Source: Liquidambar formosana (Eukaryota > Streptophyta > Magnoliopsida > Saxifragales > Altingiaceae). From it: 64,000 bases of DNA. Below, in pieces: positions 35,958 to 46,977 of this stretch. The translations under genes were made by a program, and so were the position numbers. Position 1 is the first letter of the stretch; every line of letters starts with the position of its first letter. The notes beneath the pieces are model-generated. The model had not been told where the DNA came from and searched no databases. It worked only from the letters and a program-made list of their open reading frames with translations. The stretch covers positions 1,700,797 to 1,764,796 of the forward strand of contig CM077833.1 of the NCBI GenBank assembly GCA_039720395.1. Reading direction: 5' to 3'.

Positions 35958-37299
35958 TGTTAACACCCCATTTTGTACCACTTGACACCTCAAGCCACTT
36001 TCTGAGACCCGATGATGAAGGGCAGTAGCCAACGGACCATCGCAAGCACACCCGAAGGACTCACGAGGACACAGCAGGCCTGGGATGACAATTTGATACC
36101 CTATGCACGTACGTGCATGGGATATGCACGTACGTGCATATACCAAGCACGTACGATCATGACCCTTTTTTTTGAATTCCATCGCTTCCCTCCGAAATTG
36201 CTTCTTACCTTATACAGCCCCCACGCTGACAGCTGCTCAGTGGCGGCTGGGAAACCCTAGAAACCCCCGAATCAAACCCTAATCCCCACCTATAAATACT
36301 CCGCTTTCATTCAAGAGAGAGGATCCGATTTTTGGCTACCGAACAACCACTCTAAAAAACCCGAAATTGGCGGCTATGTCTGGGGGAAGTCCGGAGAGTA
36401 GGATTGATGAAGGAACCGCTGTTGCTGCCCGCCCTGAGGGTAACGGTTCTTAACCTTCAATTTTGTTTTCCTTCAATGATTTGATGAGATTATTTAGGAT
36501 ATTGCATGAAATGTACATCTTATGCATCTTTTCATTTATTGCCTGAATACATGATGCATTTAGACTCAACGTAAATTCATTTCTGCGTTCATAGATCTAA
36601 AATAGGTTCTCTGGCATTTCTTTTGTATACGTCGTATCTCGACATTTAGACCTAGATCGTTTTTCTTATGCTTTCAAAGCATGCTTAGATGGTTTCTGTA
36701 CATACCCTGATCATTCGTAGTGTCACACGGGTATGATAATTGCACAATAGGTTTAGATTTGCATTTTCGCATGGATTTCATTTAGGGTATGCACGTACGT
36801 GCCTTGCATATGCACGTACGTGCCTCTAATATGCACGTAAGTGCATGACCTATTTTTTCAGATTAATCCTCTTTTCTCTTTTACAGGCAGTATAGGCAGT
36901 GTAAGTTCTCCGTTGACTGCACCCCCTTTCTCTTATATGTGTGTATATGCTCAAATATTTCTCTTTAAATCCTTTTTATCTTTCATCATTGCATGCCTTT
37001 ATTTGATTTCTACCTAGTTGTCTGCATAGTGGTCAAGTTTGATTAAACCCTCTTTAATTAAAGCCAATAAGTGTATGTGAGGCCGGATTTTAGCCGGGCG
37101 CGAACGGGTGCCTAACACCTTCCCGTCCGCGTACCCTAGCTCCGAACCTTGATTCTTTTGGTAATGATGAGTTGGGCCCTTGCTAGGGGTCAATCGGTTC
37201 CCGAGGCCAAAATCGGGTGGCGACTCCCTCTCCGCCCTAATCGTCCGCGGTTAGTGGCGTACTCTCGAGCCGGCGTGGTGAAAGGACACGGCGCTCACA
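35958..37299 (+). mobile_element. solo LTR of Tat-type Ty3/gypsy, TSD AAGGG
   Basis: Begins TGTTAACACCCCATTTTG and ends GGCGCTCACA, flanked by AAGGG (35953-35957 and 37300-37304). TATAAATA is at about 36292. The downstream part contains 'gggtgcctaacaccttccc', a phrase typical of Ogre/Tat LTRs, and GGTGGCGACTCC near 37216. Palindromes GCACGTACGTGC occur in two clusters (36102-36150 and 36790-36845). It splits the pol remnant of Copia-2. Confidence 0.88.
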
Positions 37300-37930
37300 A
37301 AGGGCATGTGCCGTAGGATAACACAAGTAAGGTTCTTAAAGTGTTAAGAAGCCTTATTCTTCACTATGTGTTGAACCTGATATCTATTATGTTGTAATTG
37401 TTACAAATAGTTATTAGTCAATTCAAATTTGGAATATTGGATTGTATATGGAAATTGTAAACTCATAGTAGATGGGTCTATGGATTTGGATATAATCCAT
37501 ATGGGGTATATTTTATATTCACTTTAGTTGGTAAAATACTTAACGGAAGAACTATATGAAAGATACAGTGGATTCCAATATTGAGGGTGAATTAATTGTC
37601 ACATTGTCTAGGAGACTGTTTAGATCTATAAGTTCATTTAGAACTTGGAGTTGTTCCTTCCATTGAGTTGCCCATACCTTGTTTTGTGACAACAATGGGT
37701 CTATAGCTCAAGCATAGGAATCACGGTCTCATCAAAAGTCCAACCACATAGAGTGACAATTCTAAGTGATTAGAGGAATCATTGGAAGAAGTAATAGATA
37801 CATTACAGAAGATATTATCTACATAAGTTTTTGTAGACCTACTGACTAAAGCTTTAAAACATAATTGGTTATGTTTAAGACCAACATCTTGAGAAGATAG
37901 GTATGCGATACATGGTCGATTGGCTTTAGT
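37300..37930 (+). pseudogene. Copia-2 RNase H remnant
   Basis: From about 37630 the reading LGVVPSIELPIPCF, then NNGSIAQA, SRSHQKSNHIE and FVDPLTKALKH follows the copia RNase H C-terminal pattern (C/D-N-x-G-A-I-A, R-S-H-Q-K-S-K-H-I, A-D-P-L-T-K-A-L), with several stops and substitutions. It leads directly to the polypurine tract. Confidence 0.75.
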
Positions 37931-37943
37931 GCAAGTGGGAGAT
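37931..37943 (+). other. Copia-2 polypurine tract
   Basis: GCAAGTGGGAGAT immediately before the TGTTAGG start of the 3' LTR. Confidence 0.85.
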
Positions 37944-39598
37944 TGTTAGGATTATGCCCTAGAGCCAATCATAGAGATGATTGTTTAGGGATTAGGAACA
38001 ATCATTTGATTTTATTTATCTATGTCACATTTATTATTGATTTAATAAAAGGGCTTATTCTATTATGTTTATATGCATAATTTATATTTACATATTATGT
38101 CCATGGAGTTAGAGTTGAGAATATAGAATTACAAAGAGTTGTAATTTTGAGACTGTAGATATATCTCTGTACTAAACTCCTAAATCATTCCTAGTTGAAG
38201 GTTCACTATGATGGACAACAATGAACCATAGGACTAGCACTTGTTAGGTTGACTCTATAGGAGGATAGCTGGTCTCAAGCTATTTGTGTGGAGACACTAC
38301 AACCAATAGGTGGGTGCCTATTAATAGAATAGGTACACTAAATGTGACCAAAGATATGAGATAAACTGAATGGAGTTTTAACCTGCCTGTCAATCAGTTT
38401 CTCATTGTTATAGTGGTACAAGTAATCCATAGACCTGAGACACCATAGTTGTCTTGTGCATGTAGCTTTAGAAGTTTGATAACACTAAGTGCAAATCCTT
38501 ATAGGGGTCTGCAAGGGTGTTCATTGGCCCTACTGCTATATGTATGAAGGCATGTGAGTGACCAACAAGGAATCCATCACTCTCAGGAAAAAGAGAGAGA
38601 ATGTCTCATATAGCATTCATAATATAACTCATTAAATCCATGGCCATGGTAGGATGAATATGAAAAGAGTTTCATGAGTTCATCAATGAGTTGATATCTA
38701 TGAATGAGTATAAAGTAATTGAACTAGGGACTTGACAGACTTCCATGTCCTATTGGTTCAATTGGAGACATTGTGTAGATGGAAGGATGTAATTGTAACC
38801 TATAAACTATAACAGAAGGGTTCTTTGTTAGATACTTATTCACCTCATTAAGGACAACACCATGAACCATATGCTAGGTGTTATTCATGGTTAGTAGAAG
38901 CCCTAATTGATATAAGTGAGTTATAATCAATTAGGGAATTGGAAGGAGTTCCAATTAGACCCCAAATGGAAAGAGTTCCATTGTGCACACCTCGTGCTAT
39001 TCCTACTACTTGATGATGTGAACCCAATGGGTCACACACTGATCATGCAAGAAGGGCTTTAAAGTTTATGAGAGAAAGGGTTTTAGTGAATAAAGAATAG
39101 TTCTTTATAGGTCTATTTGTATTTGATACAAATAATAGGGGTTAATGTGTAATTAAGTGTAATTACACATAACCCTATTAGGGTTTCTTCTCTATGGCCA
39201 GCCCCCTTTAGTGGGTTGCATATATAAGTCACACTTATGTGTGACATGGGATAATGCTTGCACACTCCCAACCCTAGCCGTCCAAAGAGTTGGAGGCTCT
39301 CTTCTCTCTCTCTCTCTTCTCCACCTCTAGCAATAAGAAGGAAGAAGAAAGAAAAGGCTTAAAGCTCTAGCTAGGTGTGGATACCGTTGGAGGCAGTACA
39401 CTTGGGCTGCTCATTCATCGCTGTCCAGATTCAAAGCTTGGAGCAAAAAGGAGAAGACATTCAAACTGTAAGTGTTCTAACCCTCTTCGTAGTTAGGGTT
39501 TGATTTTGTATTATACATAGTTAGATTCGGGATTGGGAATCGTAGGAAAAATTTTTATATTCCGCACTTCTATTTTTCCTCTTGTTCGATTCCCAGTA
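37944..39598 (+). repeat. Copia-2 3' LTR
   Basis: 1655 bp, TGTTAGGATTATGCC...GATTCCCAGTA, nearly identical to the 5' LTR. Its terminal dinucleotide is TA instead of CA, as in the 5' copy. Confidence 0.93.
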
Positions 39599-39919
39599 TT
39601 AATTGGATTAAAAGGTTATGTCTGTTGGGAACAGACATAAGATATACCCCATATATATATGTGTGCCTGTTGAAAACAGACGTTATGTGAAAGTATTCCA
39701 ACCCTTTCTTCTCTCTCTTTCATATCTTTGGCAACCATTACCATAGCCATTGAATTTTGAGTGTGGATATTATTGGAGAGACTCTGGTAGCCTTCTCCAT
39801 TGACGAGTGGGTGCATCTTTAAAGTTTGTGATTGCGTGGGGCTTGTAATCCAAGTACAAAGATCCGATTCGTTTTCGCTGAGGTATTTTGTATACCCATA
39901 TTCTTGTAGTAATCTTACA
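39599..39919 (+). repeat. Copia-1 3' LTR, second part
   Basis: Resumes after the TTAAT duplication with 'tggattaaaaggttatgtct' and ends 'gtagtaatcttaca' before the CATAG target duplication. It contains the ~100 bp absent from the 5' LTR (about 39740-39850). Confidence 0.9.
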
Positions 39920-40203
39920 CATAGCAAAAGATCGAGTTCCAACTCTTGATTTGGGTTCAGTAGATATGAGACGATTAGAGAGGCTAGGGCTACTGCTAAA
40001 GAACTGAATGGGGTTTTTGGCTTAAACTTCAAATTGTTTGTTAAGCTAGCTCATTATGGCTGGAAGAGAAGTAAATAGAGACTGGGTAGATTCTCTCAAG
40101 ATTATGGAAAGAAGGGCAACATTGGTTGCACTTCTAATAGGTCACTAGAAAATGCTGATGTTAGCAAGCCCATGGTTAAGAATGTCTGTAAGGGGAATGC
40201 AGG
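39920..40203 (+). pseudogene. RRM-type ORF remnant (probable L1 LINE ORF1), part 2
   Basis: After the Copia-1 TSD the frame reads SKRSSSNS, a stop, then FGFSRYETIREARATAKELN and LNFKLFVKLAHYGWKRSK before another stop. FGFSRYET is an RNP1-like motif and the following helix and strand (EARATAKELNG, KLFVKLA) complete an RRM. The joined host sequence is broken first by Copia-1 and then, at 40204, by a Tat-type LTR fragment. Confidence 0.6.
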
Positions 40204-41311
40204 TGTAGACACCCCATTTTCATCCTTTCTTTTTTACCTTTCCACCTTAGGAGCATTATCATATGTAGAGATTTACATCATTTTGGCACCAAAATTTTCT
40301 AGTTAGGCTCTACACATCCCAAAGAATCCATGGTATCTTTTGGGGTTCAATTTGGTTAAGTCTTGATACTTAATAAGAGCTTTTGCGACTTGGAGGGCAT
40401 TTTTGTCATTTCACTTGCATAGCTCTTGTTCGATATCCAATTTTCACCAAATTCATCCCAAGATGATCCTAAAGTCCTTAGGATGTTATTTATAGGCTTA
40501 GTTTATAGTTTAGTTAGCTTTGGAATTGATTTGGTTAGGGATGATCCATAGTAGGCCCGGTTGAGCTCCGTTCACTGGTTTTCCTTAAAATTGATTTCTA
40601 ATTCGATCCCAATTTTCAAAAAAATGGCGACATTGATGTTAATTGAGCTTTAATTAATGCTTTCAATTGATTAAAATGATTTCCATAAGGTTTTGGTTGC
40701 AAGTATGGCTCAATAGGAAAACAAACCCTTATTTTACCCTTAGTTGTATTTCGGACCCTAGTGAGCCGTATTTGCTTGGTTTATGGTCAATTGACCCACT
40801 GTGCATCAATTTTGACTTTATTTGAGTTTCATATGTGTGAAATTGAATTAGAAACATTTTTCAAAAAGAATGGATGAATTCAGACTTAAAATGAGCAAGA
40901 TACGTCCGAAATATGGATGCCTAGTGATTAAGGAAGCAACTAAGGAGCAAATAAAGCCAAAGGAGGCTATTGGTAGCCGGCTGGCCACCTAAAAGGGCCA
41001 AATGGCCACTCTAGAAGGGCCAAACGGCTAGTGAGGTGGCCACTCGATCACCAACCCTTATCCCTTTGATTTTTTGGCTTTATCTCTTAATTTTGACATT
41101 ATCTCTTCAACTAATCTGGATTTTTTCAATTTTTTTGACAATGTTGATAATTATCACTTGGTTTGGAGATAAATATCATCTCTTAAGATTGATTTTAGGC
41201 CATTGGATTATCCTTAACTAGATTAAATCCTAGCCATCTATTCTACCTACCTCTAGCTTTAAATAGGGGTTCTCCCCTTCTTCATTCTTCACCAAGTCCT
41301 TGATTGCTATC
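40204..41311 (+). mobile_element. truncated Tat-type LTR, interrupted by the Ogre-like element
   Basis: Starts TGTAGACACCCCATTTTCAT, the typical start of many Ogre/Tat LTRs, and reaches a TATA-like CTTTAAATAGGG at about 41258. The Ogre-like element inserts at 41312 (TSD CTATC), and only a few bases of possible continuation are seen beyond 61782. Inverted GGCCACC/GGTGGCC phrases sit at 40985-41045, upstream of the TATA. GCAGG (40199-40203) and GTAGG (61786-61790) could be a mutated TSD. Confidence 0.55.
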
Positions 41312-42021
41312 TGTCACACCCCATTTTTGCACCACTTTACAAGGGCTCATCATTTCATGCATGTTTTTGTTTTGTTTTTGAGTCTAGTCACTTGCATTAG
41401 GTTTCTAGAGTCACAAAGACAATGGGTATGAATTTTGGTTCAATTTAGAGTTGATCTTGAGGGATAATAAGAGCTTTTGTGACTTGAGGGGCATAATAGT
41501 CTTTTAAGTCCCAAACTTTTCATTTGACCTTGAAATGATCTCCAAATTGTCAATTGGAGTTCATATGGATGCATAAGAGGTATTTCTAGGTTCAATTTGA
41601 TGAAACAATGGCTCGGGATTAAAATGGCTCAATACAGTTCAAGTTGGTTAATTGACCTTTCCTTGGGTTAGCTCTAATTGACTCACAATTACCAACCAAA
41701 TCTTTTCAAATTGACTTTCATTAGTCATCATTTTACCCCCAAAAGTGTTTTATGAAGTTCAATTTTGATATGGAAAGTGTTTGGTTTGACCCTATGTGCA
41801 TGCTTATGCTTAGCAAAGGTAGAGCATAGTGGTTAACCGCCTTGTTCAAACCTAACCATGCCCCCATGGTTAGTGGTTTTCACCCTAAAATGTTCAAAAA
41901 CATATTCCTCATCAAAACACGGTCGTTTTGGCTTTTGTTTCATCAAAATCGGAGTTAATTTGCCCCCTGAAACACTTCTAGAAGGGAAGGGAGGCAAAAT
42001 AGGAGAAAAATCAGAAGTGGG

Positions 42022-42101
42022 CTCGGGTGACCACCCAAGCCTAGGTGGCTAGCCGCCTGGGCCCAGGTGGCTAGCCGCCCAGCCTTGGGTGGTCACCCGA
42101 G
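42022..42101. promoter_or_regulatory. palindrome module in the 5' LTR promoter region
   Basis: An 80-bp near-perfect palindrome centred on CTGGGCCCAG. Each arm itself contains two palindromes, GGGTGACCACCC and GGNGGCTAGCCNCC. It lies about 200 bp upstream of the TATA box. Related modules occur at 53528, 56863 and 59751. Confidence 0.9.
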
Positions 42102-42299
42102 ACCACTTTCCTATTTGCACCATGATTCCTTGCTGAAGTGGACTCTTACCTATTTTGACGTACAAGGGCTCTTTTGGACGAGTTTCCTTCTAATTTTTGG
42201 TAACTTCTGAGTTACTTAAGCCCCAAGGGGGTCTCTAATAGCCCTTGGATTAATTTTTAGGGTTTTAATCCTAGCCATTGGTTAATCCTAATGAAACTC

Positions 42300-42307
42300 T
42301 ATAAATA
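42300..42307 (+). promoter_or_regulatory. TATA box of the Ogre-like 5' LTR
   Basis: TATAAATA followed by a C-rich segment and, about 70 bp on, GAGAGAGA leader sequence. The same box is at 60062-60069 in the 3' LTR. Confidence 0.75.
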
Positions 42308-44018
42308 CCCCCCTATGCTTCAGCACAAGGGGAGCCACTTTTTATGCATTAAAACTTGAGTGTTTGAGAGAGAATAAGAGAGAGAGACTTGAAGGAGAGC
42401 TGGAGTTCTTGCTGTAGCCTTGAAGAACATTGGTTGAAGACATCCACAAGAGCAAGAGGGAGTTCATACAGCAGCAAGGAAGGCTCTTTCTAAGGTATTC
42501 CTCTTTTCTGTTCAAGCTTAAACAAAGGTATCATGTAGGAATAGCTCTATTGCATGTAATTTCTACCATGAATTGAAGTTTCTATTAGGTAATACATGTG
42601 ATATTAATGATGTTCATGATGAGTTTTGCATGCTTTAGAGTTAGTTCATAGGTTCCAATGCATAGTTATGATTCTTGTGTTTCTGTTGTCCTTGTTCTAG
42701 GATAGTGATATTGCATGTTAGAGTTAGGTTTTTTGTCATGTTCTATTGTTTTAGTTAGTTAATATGCATGATTTAGGTTCTGTTTAGTTTTATTTTAGCA
42801 TGATTGGAGTTGGTTTTGTATGTTTTTAAGCATATTTGTAAGTTTAGGGTTTTAGAGTCTTTGTTTTGTGTTTGTTTTTATACAGCATGTTAAAGTAGGT
42901 CTTTTCATTGGTTTTTCTTCATGTTTGCTGTATATGTTTTTCATATGGAGTAAATATGATATTTTTGCATGCATGTTAGTATGTTTTAGGGTTTATATGC
43001 ATAATATGGTTCTAGGATTGTGTTAGGGCTTATGAAAGTTTGCTGTTTTTGCTGTTAGCACGCTTAGTAGATGATTTTAGGTCATAATACTATTCTGTCC
43101 AGATTTGCATATCATTGTATTTGTATGGTTTTGAGCACTTGTAAGGGTGCAAATAGGTGTGGTAATTGTCCTATGGCAAATAGGGCTGCCAATGTCTGAA
43201 ATGGCTAATGCTTGGAGTAATTGCGCTCAGGTAAGTGGGTATGAAGGTGCCCCAATTCACCTCTCTTCCTTATCCTTTCTCTTCTCCCTCTTTAGGGTTA
43301 ATTTTTAATATGATCCTATGGTTTAATTAGAGGTTTCCTTCACAAATAAAATTCTGGTTTTTATTAAAGTTTCCATTTTGTGGAGTTCTTTCTAAAATCA
43401 AATTTTCTATCAAATTCAATTCTTTTGATCAAATAAGGAAACCTAGGGTTTTTACCATAGGTTTGTATTAGGATTTAACCCTATTTCTTATCGAACTACG
43501 TGGACTTTGATCCATGTATTTCGTTGCATGGTACGTAGGCGCTCTTCGTGAGGCTCAAGTCCGTTCTAGGATCCAAGCATCCTAGGCTTCTCTTTGTTTT
43601 CTTTTCTTTTTCTTTATTTTCTGTTTTTGTGTACTTACTATGCATGGATGGATGAATGAAATATATGATATGCATGCAATTCTTGTGATGATATACTTGC
43701 TGATTTTTGTATGGTAAGACTTTAAGTTAGCCCAAATAAACTAAGAGACCGAAAGGGTGACATGGGTGCCTATAGGCTTTGCCTAGAACCTTCCCATGTC
43801 ATAACTTAGCCTCCGAATCCTTGATTTCTTTGGTTTCCAAAAGTTTGCTTTTTGCCTTTCCTTTTTTATGGAGTCATTCAAATTGTTTTCTTAAAACAAA
43901 TTGATTTTTAGGGTTTTCCTTGTTTCCTTTAAAAAATAAGGTGGCGACTCTTTTTTTGTTTTCAAAACCCAATCTCTCTTTTCAATCCCTTGTGGGCCCA
44001 ATTTTCGGGGTTCACAGT

Positions 44019-44036
44019 TTGGCGACTCCACTGGGG
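44019..44036 (+). other. Ogre-like element primer-binding site
   Basis: TTGGCGACTCCACTGGGG starts two bases after the 5' LTR. This sequence is usual at this position in Tat-lineage elements; the primer tRNA should be confirmed by matching a tRNA 3' end. Confidence 0.7.
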
Positions 44037-44814
44037 ACTTGTGGGCTAGACTCTATAAAGTTTAATTGGGCTAGGTTAATTTCTTATGTTTAATTAAAAT
44101 CAATCACATTGCATCCGCTTGATTGTGTGCGCAAACTCTTGCATGCTAGGATCGATGTCCCTCGATGTATCCTTGCCAACGATCGACCTAGTTTCAACCT
44201 TGGTTTTCCTGATTCCAAGTGTTGGGGCGAAAGCTATCAACTTCTCTTGCCTAGTACCCTTGGGCTTGCCCTTGGGTATATTAAATGAGTTAATCACGTA
44301 CTGCTGGACCCACGCGGCGTTCCTGATGCCACATGTGGTTAGGTATAAGGATTGCTCAAGCAAGTGAAGGACCCCAGCCTACCCTCTTTTAGTTCATGTA
44401 GTGGGCCTTGTAGGACACTATGGTCTCACCATTATGCACCCACAATTGTTTGTAATGATGATATGCCGTGTTTGTGGTGTGAGGCTTTATATCTTATGCC
44501 CTTAACATAGACCTTTAAACCCTAACCTTCGTTAAGGCCATGGGTTAGGAGGAATAAGTTAAGGAAATAGGATGTAAAGCTATGTTTGTGATGTGCTAGT
44601 CCTAGGGGAATAATTAAACCTAATTGAAGGACTCTATACCCTATTCTTTTAAACATACCCTTAATCTATGACCCTTATAAAGGTAATTGGATAAAAGGAA
44701 TGAATTAATTGAACATAGTGTAGAGACCGAGTTCATTAAGGAAAATATGGAGGTTTAGGACAAGTCCTTAGGCTAAAGGTTAAAACTTTTTTATCCATAG
44801 ACGTGCTGGCTTGA
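44037..44814 (+). other. Ogre-like element leader, noncoding
   Basis: Untranslated leader between primer site and gag. Overlapping open frames on both strands at 44100-44367 have no recognised family. Confidence 0.6.
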
Positions 44815-46977
44815 ATCCGCAATCCGCAAGGGCGTCTAGTGAGTGTTGAGTCTACCCATCATACAGACATAGCCGACGAAAGAACTAGTGAGGGGCACTT
44901 TGACCTTGAGGCTTGCCTGAAAGCCATCATGACTAAGCTTGATCATACCGCCGAGACATCCGATACCGCATTGAAAATGGCTCAAGAGAACCAACAGAAG
45001 ATGGCGGATCTTGAACAAAATGGCTCTAAGGCCCATTCCTCGGGTATACCTCAAGGGGCTGGCACCGAAGAGGGACCTCAATCCAATGAGAACACCAAGA
45101 CAAGGGGGGAAAGTAGTTCGAAACCTGTGGTCACCAACCTAGAAGGGGAAACCAAAGGGAAAGGTTCTAGCAGTGATTCCGTGTTAGCTAGCAAGGTAGA
45201 AGCATTGGAGAGAACTATAAAAGGGATTCGTAAGGCTGATGACATGGTCGATGTGCGGACTTTATCTCTGTTCCCAACGGCTCGTATTCTATTGCAATTC
45301 AAGATGCCGGAGTTAGAAAAGTTCGATGGGACAGGTTGCCCTAAGACTCATTTGAAGATGTATGTGTGAGCTATGCACCCTCGTGGGGCTACTGACGAGC
45401 TTTTAGCTCAAATGTTCCATGAAACCTTGGCCACTTCCGCTTTGAAATGGTTCTTATCCTTGGATGAGAATAGAACCCGGACTTGGGAAGACATATGCAA
45501 TGAGTTCTCGAAGCACTACAAGTACAACACAGAGGTGGACGTTACTCGGAGGGACCTGGAAACTACCAAGCAAGGGGTTCATGAAACCTTCTCCGCTTAC
45601 ATTACAAGGTGGAGACAAAAGGTGTCGAGAATGACGGATAGGCCAAATGAGGAGGACCAAATTCAGCTGGTGGTTAAGAACTTGCTGCCCGTGTATTACA
45701 AGCACTTATTTGCCCACTATTTCCCAAATTTCAAAGCTCTCATTGGGGCTGGCACGCAGGTTGAAGATGCTATCAATGATGGGACAATCAAAACTGAGGA
45801 AGTGAGGAGTTGCAAGACAAACTTTACTGGGAAGAACAATGTCGAGGTCAACACCATAACTCAACCCATCCAACCCTTCTCTCTCAATGATGTCAACCCA
45901 CCTCGCCATTTCATCGACCTATTCATGCCACTCGAAAGAGTCCTTGAAAAACTCATAAGCCGTGACCTATTGAAGCCACTCGACCCAAGACCCCCACCAA
46001 ATCCCTTACCCAAGAACTACAACGAGAATGAGTACTGCAAGTACCACCAATCCAAAGGCCATGCCACCAATCGTTGTGTTCGCCTTCACCATCAAGTCCA
46101 AGACCTCATTGACAAACAAGTCATCTCACCACCAACCCATCCAAATGTCACCCATAATCCTCTCCCATCTCATAACAACACACCCCCACCTAACACCATA
46201 AATGCCATTGGAGTTGAATCCTCTCGCCCTCGCCGCTCCATAAGACAATACACTCCACTCCCCATGACCTTAACCCGTCTCTTCACCATTTGCCGTAATA
46301 ACAGCCTTATCATGCCACTTCCACCAAAGCCAAGGCCATCAACCCCTCACCAATATTGCCAATACCATCGTGCACCCGGCCATGACACCGAGGCTTGTTC
46401 TATACTAAAGAAGATCATTCAAGACCTCATTGACCAAAAGGTTTTGTTGTTGCCAAAGAAATCTATCCAACAAGAGCTGAAAGAAAGATATGAAGCAGGG
46501 GATCCTCAGGTTGGCCTATTGGGTGAATCGTCGGGGAAATTTGATTACTATGTGCTGTACTCAAGCCCAAGTTCGATATCGGATGAGCCGATAGTCCCTA
46601 CAGGTTGGGATGACTTGCCGACAGAAATGGAGAGCATTGACATGATAGAATGGGATGACTTAATGAATGACTCCGAGGAAGTCCATGATATATGGGCTAG
46701 TGATGATGAGCTGGATCATATAACCAGAGGGGGTCGTCATTTCAAGCCTCCCTACTTAGAATCTGAGAATCCATTGGAAGATTTGGAAGGGCAGAGGTAT
46801 CCTAGCTTGCAAGAAGAAGAGGATGAGGTGCTTAGGCAGCTGAAGAAGACCAATGCCAACATCACTATTTGGGGCTTGCTCATGGCCTCGCACAAGCACA
46901 GACAGACCGTGTTGAAACTGCTGAATCAGATACAAGTGCCCGTTGACACATCCCCGAGGGACTGGTACATTTGGTGA
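44815..46977 (+). pseudogene. Ogre-like gag (in-frame stop)
   Basis: The frame is open from 44815; no ATG is present at the expected N-terminus. After a coiled-coil-like, Lys/Glu-rich N-terminal part, the Retrotrans_gag core is clear: PELEKFDGTGCPKTHLKMYV, then a TGA stop (45367-45369), then AMHPRGATDELLAQMFHETL and ALKWFLSLDENRTRTWEDIC. The C-terminal half has two C-x2-H-x4-H-x4-C-like motifs (YCKYHQSKGHATNRC and YCQYHRAPGHDTEAC) and is Pro/His-rich. Gag ends at 46977, overlapping the protease frame, so a single-base indel probably occurred around 46950-46970. Confidence 0.88.

Larger units (their letters stand above)
28754..39598 (+). mobile_element. Copia-2: Ty1/copia element with long, very similar LTRs and decayed interior, TSD TTAAT
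   Basis: LTRs 28754-30410 and 37944-39598 differ at roughly thirty positions by eye (about 2%). TTAAT flanks the element (28749-28753 and 39599-39603). A good primer-binding site follows the 5' LTR and a polypurine tract (GCAAGTGGGAGAT) precedes the 3' LTR. The coding interior is only recognisable in scraps and is further interrupted by a Tat-type solo LTR at 35958-37299. The contrast between young LTRs and a ruined interior suggests a non-autonomous lineage copied in trans. Confidence 0.93.
23621..39919 (+). mobile_element. Copia-1: degenerate Ty1/copia element with a nested copia in its 3' LTR, TSD CATAG
   Basis: The 5' LTR 23621-23901 (TGTTGGTATTTGGA...GTAATCTTACA) matches the 3' LTR, which is split into 28691-28753 and 39604-39919 by Copia-2. 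A perfect CATAG duplication flanks the whole (23616-23620 and 39920-39924). Inside are a degraded primer-binding site, remnants of gag, zinc knuckle, protease, integrase, RT and RNase H, and a long 3' noncoding region. Without the insert the element is about 5.4 kb. Confidence 0.9.
41312..44016 (+). repeat. Ogre-like element 5' LTR
   Basis: 2705 bp. U3 contains the 80-bp palindrome module (42022-42101). TATAAATA is at 42300-42307. The U5-side part contains 'gggtgcctataggctttgcc' then TAGAACCTTCCC, the conserved Tat LTR phrase. GGTGGCGACTC occurs at 43940-43950, about 70 bp before the real primer site. Confidence 0.95.

Noticed and set aside
36012..36260. Opposing open frames (82 and 104 codons) with repeated ARTC residues
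   Set aside because: The ARTC repeats come from the GCACGTACGTGC palindromes in a solo LTR; no family match.
41858..42052. 64-codon frame repeated at 59586-59780
   Set aside because: Both copies are LTR U3 sequence; the frame exists twice only because the LTRs are repeats.
44100..44367. Overlapping open frames on both strands in the Ogre-like leader
   Set aside because: No recognisable domain and mutual shadows; position is the untranslated leader.
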